Shown: in pieces, positions 1 to 10,500 of the stretch
Numbering within the stretch: the first letter of the stretch is position 1
Layout of the letters: every line of letters begins with the position of its first letter
From: Botryllus schlosseri
Lineage: Eukaryota > Chordata > Ascidiacea > Stolidobranchia > Styelidae
Length of the DNA: 31,393 nt
NCBI GenBank assembly: GCA_000444245.1
Contig: ATSW01013998.1
Coordinates: forward strand, 1 to 31,393
Reading direction: 5' to 3'
Notes under the pieces: model-generated
Seen by the model: the letters and a program-made list of their open reading frames with translations, nothing else
Database searches by the model: none
Told to the model about the DNA's origin: nothing
Position numbers and translations under genes: made by a program

Positions 1-77
1 TTGTAATTGTAATGTAATTGAAGCATGCAAGGAAGTAATTGTAATTGAAATAAAATATTGTAATTGATCCAACTCTG
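1..77. mobile_element. right end of a TAATTG-rich hAT-like MITE
   Basis: The first 70 bases are built from repeated GTAATTG units and end in AACTCTG. The reverse complement begins CAGAGTTGGATCAATTAC, a typical hAT start (CAGAG). The left end lies outside the window, so a target duplication cannot be tested. The call rests on the end motif and the simple repetitive body only. Confidence 0.3.
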
Positions 78-343
78 GTGTGCTTTAAGTTTGTGTAGTC
101 GGAGTCGGTGTATTGTCTGGAGTTGGTGGTAAAATGAGCCAACGGATGTGTGTGACTACGAACAATCCCAATGTCATGAGTTGCTTCTGTGTTCTGTGCT
201 TGTTGGATTTCTATAGTATAGGTCTATGCATTCCTTGAATAGTTGAGTTTGCGATGGACAAAACGTGGTCCAGTCCAACTAATTAGCGTTGGATCTCTCA
301 CCTCCGGCCAGACCGTTCATTTTGAAAAATGAATTTTGTTCAG

Positions 344-1546
344 AACAACGGCCCCTCCCGCTGGCGTTGAATTTCCAAGCTTGGCTACCGGCAGTAAAGC
401 TGTGACTACGCCATCTCTATCAGGGTGTGTAGACTTATCTCTTCAACAAGGCAAACAGTTCAAGTCTTCAATTCGCTATTTTTTTTATTTCAGCTGGTCC
501 TCGAAACTCTTAACAGCTCCTCCTGCCATCAGCAAAAGCACCCCTATCGTTAAGAAACCAGTAACGCGAAGACCTGATTACGGTTAGTGCTCTGTGAAGT
601 GAAGATCCCGGCAGCTGATCAATTCACTTTTTTTCTGTTCAGAGATAGGATATATCCATCATAATTTGAAAGAAAAGTTTGGGTTCATCCAAAAACACAA
701 GCAGATGAGCGAATTTGAGAGCAACATTTACTTCTCGCTGAAAGAGTACAAGCCGCAGTCCGGTTACGTGACTAGTCTTCTGGGTGAATTATCGCCCGGC
801 GAAAAGGTTGGTCGATATTTTTATTGTAGCCTACTTGTTGGAAGGCCCACCTCTCATACATGGGTTGATTGCCCGTTGATATCGACTCCAACTCTCACAA
901 AATGCAAAGTGGAATGTGTTGAGTGAATAAAAATAGGAACACATTTGGTAACCAGTCGAACAAAACAAAGTGACATTTTTCTTCCTACGTTATACACTTT
1001 TTTAGTTTGATAGGAAAAAGTCCAAACGACTTGGTGATCAGTCGACGAAACTGACTTGCAAATATAGTAAAAAAGGAAGAACTTGTTAAAAGAAGCATGC
1101 ACATTGGCACATACCACATTGCACATGCAAGGAGAAATAGCTTACACATTTGTAAAATGACCTGCATAGTAATCTGAAAGTAGCAGGAGATTAGCCGCCG
1201 AGGTTTGGTGCATTTAACTCGATGATAATTCAGGACTAGGATTTCCAATAATTAGTAATTTGCTTTCAATTTCACCTCAATCTCATATCATTCGTGTTTT
1301 CCCCGTTACTAATCGCATCCTGTGTGATTTCCAGGTGTGCTATGTGCTGCAAAGAGCAGCCGTGGACTTTGCGAAGACTAAGCTAAGAGCCGAAAAGGTT
1401 TGGAAGTAAGTTTGTGAATGTCGTCGTTTTTGTAACTCGGCAGCGATGTGACTTGCGATTTGACAACAGGTTCTCGGCTACTCCGCCTCCTGCAACAGTA
1501 GATCGTGATGAAGAAAGGATATCCAAAGCTAGGGAAGATTCTGCTA
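344..1546 (+). CDS. exons 1-5 of the unrecognised gene (folded N-terminal part)
   Basis: Exon 344-424 follows TTTTGTTCAG and ends before GTGTGT in phase 2. Exon 494-582 follows TTTATTTCAG and ends in phase 1 before GTTAGT. Exon 643-806 follows TTTCTGTTCAG and reads EIGYIHHNLKEKFGF, then SLKEYKPQSGYVTSLLGEL. Exon 1335-1405 follows TTTCCAG and ends at the strong donor GTAAGT in phase 2. Exon 1470-1546 follows TTGACAACAG and ends before GTGAGT in phase 1. The middle section (643-1405) has regular hydrophobic spacing with Lys and Glu and looks helical. Exon 1470-1546 is charged (VDRDEERISKARED). No family was recognised. Confidence 0.72.
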
Positions 1547-4500
1547 GTGAGTATTATTCAAATCTGAGTGACCTTTTCGACAATGTTAAATGCAAAATCA
1601 CCAAGTGTTAAACTATGAACTAGAAAACTGCCAAAATTGCTGTAATACTTGCCATTAATGTTTAATATCGCTTCTATTTACTCAGTTTAATAAGTTTCTT
1701 GCATAGATTAACAGATATATCTATCTGTTTATATAACCTACATTTGGCAAAACGTCCTACAGCTTGGGTTTATTGAAGGCAGTGCAAGTGCATGTTTGTA
1801 ATCAGCTCAGAGGGAGAGCGTACCTGTCATAAACAGCGTAATAAAACATTTGGAGTCTGTGTGTTGTTTTCTGCCGAATTGCTCCATGACTCATGCAAAA
1901 GCACTATAATTCTGGTGCTTTCATTAGCCTTTCCACTCTTTAGCTAATAGGAGACATATATATTACGTTGTATGAATCACTCACATTGAAAATCTAAAAC
2001 AGCTGTCAAACATATGGCTGCTGCGCCAGATTTCATCTGGCCCAAGAAGCAGTTCTGAGTAGTTTGAAAAATGGTTGTATTATCCAGCATATTTCTAACA
2101 ACTGTTGAGATTTTTAGCTTTCATTAAATAATCTCTCAAGACATTATATGTCTAGTATGTCCATTATAACCACCCGATAGCAGCGTTATAGTCAGAGTTG
2201 TAATAGCGTCCTTATTTCTAAGATTTGTCCTTATTTTGAAGAGCCAGGTCTTAGAAACTGAACTGTCCTTATTTCGAAGAAATGTCCTTGTTTTCAACTT
2301 GCGTCCTTATTTTGTCTTATTTTCAACAACCATAGAACTTCGATCGTTTTCCTCAGTATCTGTGTTGCATAATATTCTACAATTATGCTTTTGTGTCAAG
2401 ATGTTAACATCATAAATGAAAGAAACTCACTCCCATGGCGTACACACCACAGGATTTAAATTCTAAGTGCTGAGATAGCTAGGGCAGTGAGTGGTATAGC
2501 AGTTTCGGCTGTACCAGGTTTTTGCTGTTAATTAGTCAGCAGCAGAATAAGCTGCGGAGAAGACAGAATTTATTCCGTTGTGAGAAAAGGGCGCAGTGCA
2601 GTCGACACTCTTAAAAAGTAGTAAAGCTTATCATTGATAAATTTATCATTCACATATAGTTTTAGCTACTAGTAAGGATAAATCTGATTACGGTAGTTGA
2701 AATGAGCAGACGTAAAATCGTTTCTGGTGACGATTATTAGAGAGAATTCAAAGGTATCAAACGAAGCTTGAAGGGCGAGTGTGTCGCACATTGCAATATC
2801 TGCAATTGTGACATTAACCTGAAGGCCATAGGAAAGACTGCTTTTTCAACTCACATACCCAAAAACACAAGAAGTGTGTCATAATGATTAACAATTTCAC
2901 AAATTCACAAGTCGAGCAGCACCAACGACCACAGACTACAAGGCAGCTGCTGCTGAGGGTACCTGGGCATTCCATACTGTCAAACACCAGCAATCATTCC
3001 TCACCAACGATTGTTCAGAGCAATATTCCCCGGTTCCAACATAGCAAAGAAGTTTGCTTCGGCCAGGACCAAGACTAAGACTGCAAGCATTGTTACTGGA
3101 GTTCCTGCTCCATACGCCCAAAAAATGATTTTGTCTTGACTTGGTGTACAGCCTTTTTCCATCTCGGTTGACGCCTCTAATCACAACGAGGTGAAGCTAT
3201 TTCCGCTAGTCATCAGATTCTTCGCTGCCAAAGTTGGAGTGTGAGTGCCGGAGTGCGTCTTGACCTGCGATCGATGCCAGGCGTAGGCGAGACCTCGGCA
3301 CAGATCACGAACTTCATTCTCTCCTCTATTCAAGAGAATGGCCAAGACATGAAGCAGCTGTCATCCTTTTCTGTCGATAATGCACCAGTGAATTTTGGAG
3401 GATCACAGCAAAGTGGAAAAACAACGTCTTCTCTAGTCTCAAAGAGCGAACATTGTATCTGATCCCAGTCGGTTGCCCTGTTCATATTTTGCATACCGCA
3501 GCAGAGAACGGGTCATAGCGCCTCACGCTTGACATAGAAACATGCTAATTAAATTTTTCGACTGTCCTTAATTTTGGGTCCATGTCGATGGCAACCCTGG
3601 TTATGGTATCACTCTAGTCACCATTAGCTGATATTGACACCTATTCCGAGAAGGCAAAAAAGTGCACACACTGAGTTCACAGTTTATGGAAAAGTGGTCC
3701 AAAAAGTCGTTATTCACAGAATAGAAAACGCAAATGTGAAACCGTTATATGCAGGAGAAAAAGGAGAATGTAACAATACAATCATGGTGTCATATATGGT
3801 GTGTGGACACAAGCAAATCTCACGGCTCAGTGAAATTGGTATACGTCACACTTTCCATTAGGCTAAAGGCAATTTGACGGTAATTTTTGACCGGCTTACC
3901 GAGCGCGAAATTTGATAAAATAGGTATCAATCGAAAGCTACCTTGGTACTGATTGCGAAAATATAAATTTTATTCTGCTCGTGGCCCTGGAACCCCCCAA
4001 AATCAGCCTCGAATGTTGCATTGTAACGGAGTTTGGTATTGTGACGCAACCATGCCGTTTGGTAGCAGGTGAGTTGCAGCGCAAACCGCAAGCGTATTGG
4101 CCATTGCTGCGCAACCGATTGAGCATTCTCACTCTCGTTCGCACTTGCTCCTGAGCTGCCCAGACGGTGTGGTTGCGTCACAATACCAAAGTCCGTTACA
4201 ATGTAACATTCTAGGCTGATTTTGAGGGATTCCAGGGCCACGAGCAGAATAAAATTTATTTTTTCGAAATCAGTACCGCGGTAGCTTTCGATTGATACCC
4301 GTTTTATCAAATTTCGCGCTCAACACGCCGATCAAAAATTACCGTCAAGTTGCCTTTAGCCAAATTGAAAGCGTGACGTACACCAATTTCCCTGAGCCGT
4401 GAGATTTCCTTGTGTCCACACACCATATAGGACACTATGATACTATGGGGCGTAGCTAGTGGGAAAAACAAAACGGGGGATATTTTAAAAAAGAGGATGT

Positions 4501-7500
4501 TCTTAATTATAACCGCTTTATTGCGTTAAATATATGCACAAATGCCGTTAAAACAAGGGTAAAATGATCTCGCTTGTGTTAACGTCTTTATACGCTTAAA
4601 CATTTGCCAGTTATATTAAAATATAGCTGCATTATGCACAGCCGTATGCTAGTTCGCTTGTGTCTTTCGCACTGCCAATTACCGACAGCGAGTCTCATGC
4701 GCGCGAATCTTGATACAAAGCGCGCTCGAATCATGACACAACGCAGCAGGTGATCTCACGAATCACAATGTATCATATGCGAGTAGCAAACAAATTTCGA
4801 TGCCGCTATTGATGTTGGCTACCCGATATGTAGGGCATAATCTAGTACAGGGATGGGCAAACTTTTGAGCTCGCGGGCCGCATTCAACATCTGAATCCAT
4901 TCGCGGGCCGCACCAAAACGCAATATTGGTATTTAATCAGAGGTGGTCAAAGTAGTCACCGTCGCTACTCAAGTAGAAGTAGAAGTGGTGGTTCACAAGT
5001 AAGTAAGTAAGTAGCTATTTTACGCTTATTTGTGCCTACAAAACTGAAAACTGTCAAGTAGAAGTAGAAGTAGTCTAAAATCATAACTACTTAAAAAGTA
5101 GTGTGGGTAGAAAAAATCTACTTCAAGTACTTCATAGAGTAGAAGTACTTCGTTACTGACCACCTCGGTATTTAATCACATAGCGAGGACATGAAGATAA
5201 TATTTAGGCTTATTTAAAAACCAAACATTGCTTTGATGATATCGTACACGCGCCAGAAACAGTGGCGAGATTTCATAGGCTGGTCGAACTCAATAACCAA
5301 TTTGTCAAAACTGTAGAGAAGAAAGTCGATTGTCCCTATTCTTAGAACAGGATTGAAATTTGAATCTGTGAGCAGCTAACTGCTCATAGATTTACTAATT
5401 TCACTTTGGTTTAGTGCCAGGACACACAATGCTGACAGCATCATAACCATGTTAGCATCAAACACGCTTCTACTATGTGTAGATAAAATATAAATACCCT
5501 AATTTTACGCATATAGAGAACGAATCGGATAGTTTGATGGCATGAAAGATGACGATTGTGGATGAGAGATTTTTGAATATGAAATTCATATTAAACACCG
5601 AGCCATAACTGGGGAGTGGATGTAAATCGCGCGGAGCGCGAAAAATTTTTTCATTTGAGCTCAGCTTCGCGGCCTTTTTCAGATGCTTTCACGGCCCCAA
5701 GGGGCGAGCCCCTTAGTTTGAGAACCACTGCCTTAGAATTATCATGTTGCAATACTAAGAAAATTTTGCATTAATTCGATTTTTAGTAAGCATTTATCAA
5801 TATTTTTAATAAGTTTCTTTAGACTCTCGCGGGCCGCACAGAACGGTGTTGCGGGCCGCATGCGGCCCGCGGGCCGTAGTTTGCCCACCCCTGATCTAGT
5901 ATGACGAGTGGATAGTTATTTTCGATAGAGTGAGGTCAGTGCGTAACAACTGCGTGAGAAACAATTTGCGAAGGTATTATTTATTCCCGCTGTTATTGGG
6001 TGAAGAAGGCTTCTTTATTCATCGAGTGAGGCTGGGCATGGTAGCGATTTAGATCAGGCTGGGAACGTTTTGCGATAATGAAGAAGAGCGGAAAGGCCGG
6101 ACAGAGATCTTTTACATCATTTTTCAAGTCCTCATCGCCGAACATCACTGAGCAACATGTCTGCCAAATGGCCGATACACCCGAATTCAATTCCTCATCT
6201 GGACGCAGGCGAGTCGAGTTGAGTCAGGCCGAAGGACCATGCTCGTCGCGACAATTCATCCATTCGCATTTTGAATATGATATTTGTGATTATAAGCGTG
6301 GTAATAAAGTTGAGGACCAAATCAAATTCAATTATTTAACTGGTCATTGGAGACCAGATCGTTTTTTCGAGTTTCCGTCGAAAGAATATCGCTGCGCAAA
6401 AAAATTTGTTCGGCTTAAATTACAGAGAAGTTATCTCGACGCGTTCAAGTGGTTAGCCTACAGTCCGTCCCAAGAATGGGCATACAGCGTGTTTTGTCGG
6501 CTGTTTGCCGTGGATACAGTTAACGGCCAGCAATTAAGACAATTCGTCTCGGAGCCAATGCAGAACTGGAAGAAGGCCAGAGAGAATTGCAGACACCACG
6601 CTACAAAAGAATACCACACTATGGTTCTACTGCGAGCAGACGGTTTCGAGAGAACGCACAAAACGGGTACGACAGTGGAAAGAATGGATACAACTAGGGA
6701 GAGGATGGCCATTGCCAATCGTGAAGCTTTAAATTCCATTGTCGAAACCATTATATTTTGCGGTCGCGAAAACATACCTTGGGTGGCGCTCTGGGAAGCG
6801 ATGCTGACCAGCAATCATGTAATGACGGAGTGCAATCTGATCAGATCGACTAAACGGCCTGGCTTTGATGCATATCCACCGAGAAATCGAATTATCCAAG
6901 TCGGATGATTCGCGGGATTTCGTCAACAAATATTCTTGCACATTACGTATTGCCGTTTGAATACGATTGTTGTGAAATTCGCTTTGGCACAGTTGTTATT
7001 TTCATGTTCTAAATGTTTGTTGATAATAAACTTGACAAAAACCAACTCGCGCTTGTTCTAAATTCCATGGCCTATAATGCTAGTGTGACGATACCTTTCT
7101 CGGGCTTCCGTAGACGAGAGAACTATACTAAAAAAGGCATCGCCCCACTGCCTTGTTTGATCATAATATCCGACAATGGTGTGGTCACTAGCATAGGGAT
7201 GGCATATGTCCGGAATTTCACCGTTTAAACTGCGTCCGGGAGGAATTGCTGAAATATGCCTAAATGTCGGGAATTTTGAAGGCTTGAAGGGAGCTGAAAT
7301 TTTTTCGTAAATCAACATAAACAATATCATATTTTGGGGAAGAACCGTATATTCCTACTGTCGGTAAGACCGTTTGGATGCTTTAGTCAAAGATAGGGGT
7401 TCTCGAGCTTGGGGTCGTTTGCTCTTTTCTGGGAATCGCGAAGATGTTCAACGTAATCAACTTCTAACATAGGCCGTAAGTAAGTCTGGACAATAGTGCT

Positions 7501-10500
7501 GGCCATTTTTTAATAATTTCGGCTTATTTCAGTCTTATCCGTGTTATATGAACATGATTTAGCTATGTACAATTACGTTCCCTGCATTTTCAAAGTCATC
7601 AACTCCACGAGCTCAACTGCTAACGTTGATAACGTGGGCTGACAGAGGATAAAAATTTCGTGGTGATATATGGAAGAAGCAATTTTATTGACAGAATTCA
7701 TTCACAAAATTTAACAACCAAATGCACATAGCAACCAGATGCATATGGTAAGCCCACCACCATAGAAGTTGCATCGATCACCTTAAGCCTCAATTAGCGT
7801 TTTTTAAAGGCGGGAGTTGAGTTAAAAGTGGTGTAGTTTCGGTACTGGCTACAACACACATTCACATATCTGTACCAACCTAACAGTATTGCTGGGCTCT
7901 CAAACAAACGGCCGGCGGTCCAGACAATTTCATCCGACCCGTGAAGAAGTCTGTTGCAGACCAAATGAGAATGCCGACCCTGGCAATTATCAGAGCTCAA
8001 ATTCGAGATGGCCGAATAGTCTAGTTAATGCAAGACCTATGTTTAAAAAATTCCACTCCTGTATACAATCGATAGGCTATTTGGCATATATGTGACGTCG
8101 TAGGTGTCCAGTCCATACCTCATTTTAAAACCCGCCAGGCGGCACTAAAAAGTGTGCGGAATTTGGGTCACGAAAATATGGTAACCCTACACTAGCAAAT
8201 CTCACAGCTAACTGCGATTGATTTACGTCACACTTGCTATTTGGCCAAAGGCAATTTTACGGTAATTTTAACAGGCTTGCCGAGCGCGAAAATTGATAAA
8301 ATTGGTATCAATTGAAAGCTATTGCGGTACTGATAGCGAAAGTATAAATTTTATTCTGCTCGTCCTGCAACCCCCTAAAATCAGCCTCGAATTTTGCACT
8401 GTAACGGAGTTTGCTATGGTGACGCAACAATGTCGTCGTGTTATCTGTGTTTACAGTTAAATCTCTTGTATTCCTCACAACGCATATGGAGGACCAGCGC
8501 CAGATTACGAATAAAACAAACGGAGCGTAGAAATATGCCAGCTTATATCATCTTTAGAGCCACTGTTTCAGCATTTTATGACTGTATTGAACCGGCCACT
8601 CATCGTATTTTTGCCAAATCCATTGTTTGCGAATGAAGGTATTATTAATAGAACCCCTATGATCCGTAATATATTGTAAAATATACTATCGTGTATGTAC
8701 GCTTGACAAAGTATTCAAATGAAAACCAAGGCCCTGGATATCGACGTAACATTTTGGAATCATTTGACTGGTCTGGCCTGCGAACTATCCGAAGGTTTGA
8801 ATCCGTTGCCGATTGAGTTTGACACCCCTTATTTAAAATGTTTTTGCTGTAAACTTTTTGCGTTCTAGTCATGAAAAACGATACTAGGCGAAATAGAAAG
8901 CATATCTTGAAATCAAGTGATTGAACTTGACTGCTAAGTGGAAGTTTTATGCAGTGTTGCGCAACGAGATGAATGCACGTGTCGGAAAAATTACGAGTTA
9001 CAAAACGTCTTGTGACTTGGAAACAAATTATCAAGTTATCGACTTACGATTTTCCAAAGTGAAGCTGTAAGAATGTCCGAGTCTCGGAGTTATGTATAAA
9101 AAGGTTAGGAGTCAAGAGCTGAACTTGGCATATTGAAAATATCAGAGTCGTTTGCAAATCGTACTGACTCCGCAGCACTGGGCTTAATCCGTAGGCACGT
9201 ATAGAAACACTGATTGCTGTCATTTTCTCCATATAAGCCGATCGTTTTGTTACGCTACCGTACTACGCTTTAGATGGCGAAATGGGATTGGAGAGTGTGC
9301 ATGCAAGACATAACGGCCTTGGAAATGTCGTCGTCATTGAGGATATCATGACGTCCGGCTTTTCTTCCCCCGTCAATAATAAAGGCCAAAGTAGACCTGT
9401 CACTAACGGGACAGTCTCGGGCGCAACCGCTACTCTGGCGTCCCCGATAAGCACAACCGGTAGAGGTAATTTCGGTTATTTTGTCCTCGCGGCTGCCGTT
9501 TAATTTTATGTGTTTTCCATTAATTCTTTTTAGCGAGCACGTCTAGTTACATCTCAGGGATCAATACACCGCATTTGGCAGATGGCTACCCTTACCCATT
9601 TCCTCTTCAGCACGGATTGTCGGGTAATTTAATGCTTGTCATTACTAGATACTCTGCTCTGGTGTTCGGATTTATGTCGATAGAACAGTGGTTCTCAACC
9701 TGAAGGGGGGCGCGAAGAAGCGGTCAACTGAAAAATATTTCGTGCTCTGCGCAATTTACCTCCAATTCACGTGTGTTTCTCTATATATAGACCGAATTTC
9801 ATATTTTTTAATTCTTTCATCAACAGTCATAACCTTCCATGCCACCAAAAAATCGGTTGGGGTTGCTAGCATCGCGGTTGGATTTTGTGATATGACGATA
9901 AGGGGGGCGCGAAATTTTTCACTATCATAAAGGGGGGCGTGTCTGAAAAAAGGTTGAGAACCACTGCGATAGAAGGAGTCCTTTTGCAATCATAAAATTT
10001 TCTGTTGATATATACTTCTATACGTATGTTAACAGCTCCTCCGTTTGTTGCATATTTTTTATTATCACTTGCTTCCTTGTTGTGACTGCGCATTGTTATG
10101 ATGCTAAAGATTCAGAACCTGACCCAAATGTTTTCTCTTCACGGCCATCCTTTCTTGCAGGCTATCCGAACCGTGCTTCCGTATTCAGCGACGAAGCCCG
10201 TCTATCTTTTTTGCACTCTGCGGAGAAGCCGCCTGTCGTTAGTACGAACCATGATGTTAGTAATTACCATAGTCATTTGGAACAAGGTATCGGTCCTTAC
10301 GCGCGTTACCATGTTAGATAACTTTCATAATCGGTTCGATTTTCTGTTTCCAGCACTTGGTGCAAGGAGTCTGACGAACGGAACAGCTAGTTCAAAGGTA
10401 ATTATGAAATCAGTGGTGCTAGTTTCATTTGCCTTAAATAGGCGCTATGCTCTAAATATGATATGATCTCAAATTGATGTTGGTAGTGTGAAAACCAGCA

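Larger units (their letters stand above)
4848..5893. mobile_element. composite hAT element (GCGGGCCGC-rich ends) with 8-bp target duplication
   Basis: The ends read CAGGGATGGGCAAACTTTTG and, reversed from the right, CAGGGGTGGGCAAACTACGG. Both continue into GCGGGCCGC-rich subterminal sequence. The flanking duplication ATCTAGTA is perfect (4840-4847 and 5894-5901). It contains a MITE with its own duplication (4938-5168) and a partial second MITE (5526-5730). The second copy of this composite in the window is at 30392-31393, inverted. No intact open frame is seen in the body, so it is non-autonomous. Confidence 0.9.
4443..6908 (+). mobile_element. hAT transposon with partial transposase, interrupted by a second hAT
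   Basis: The start reads CTATGGGGCGTAGCTAGTGGG, very close to the CAGGGGCGTAGCTAGGG terminus of one hAT lineage. It begins next to the outer edge of the foldback. A transposase fragment is at 6078-6908. A complete composite element (4848-5893) was inserted between the terminus and the coding region, with 8-bp duplications. I found no matching right terminus downstream, so the 3' part is missing or unrecognisable. The stated end is the end of the coding fragment, not a mapped terminus. Confidence 0.5.
1547..9273 (+). other. 7.7-kb intron filled with transposons
   Basis: The donor at 1547 (GTGAGT, phase 1) pairs with the acceptor at 9273 (GCTTTAG, phase 1). The interval holds a hAT element (2193-3599), a foldback (3781-4441), a hAT with transposase remains (from 4443), a composite hAT (4848-5893), a solo foldback arm (8194-8432) and a short hAT-like MITE (8952-9180). 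In 6909-8193 I see only decayed sequence. It includes a possible hAT end near 7397 (AGGGGTTCTCGAGCTTGGGG) and one near 8180 (ATGGTAACCCTA) without recognisable partners. The 1547-2184 and 8433-8951 stretches show nothing I can name. Confidence 0.6.

Noticed and set aside
3927-4310. 127-codon minus-strand gene
   Set aside because: It lies across the spacer and arms of the foldback repeat; the frame is a by-product of the repeat.
4848-5893. CRISPR-like or tandem regulatory array from the repeated GCGGGCCGC units
   Set aside because: The units are subterminal repeats of a hAT element with clear inverted ends and a target duplication.
9263-9454. minus-strand 63-codon frame
   Set aside because: It is a shadow of exon 9274-9465, which has matching splice phases with its neighbours.
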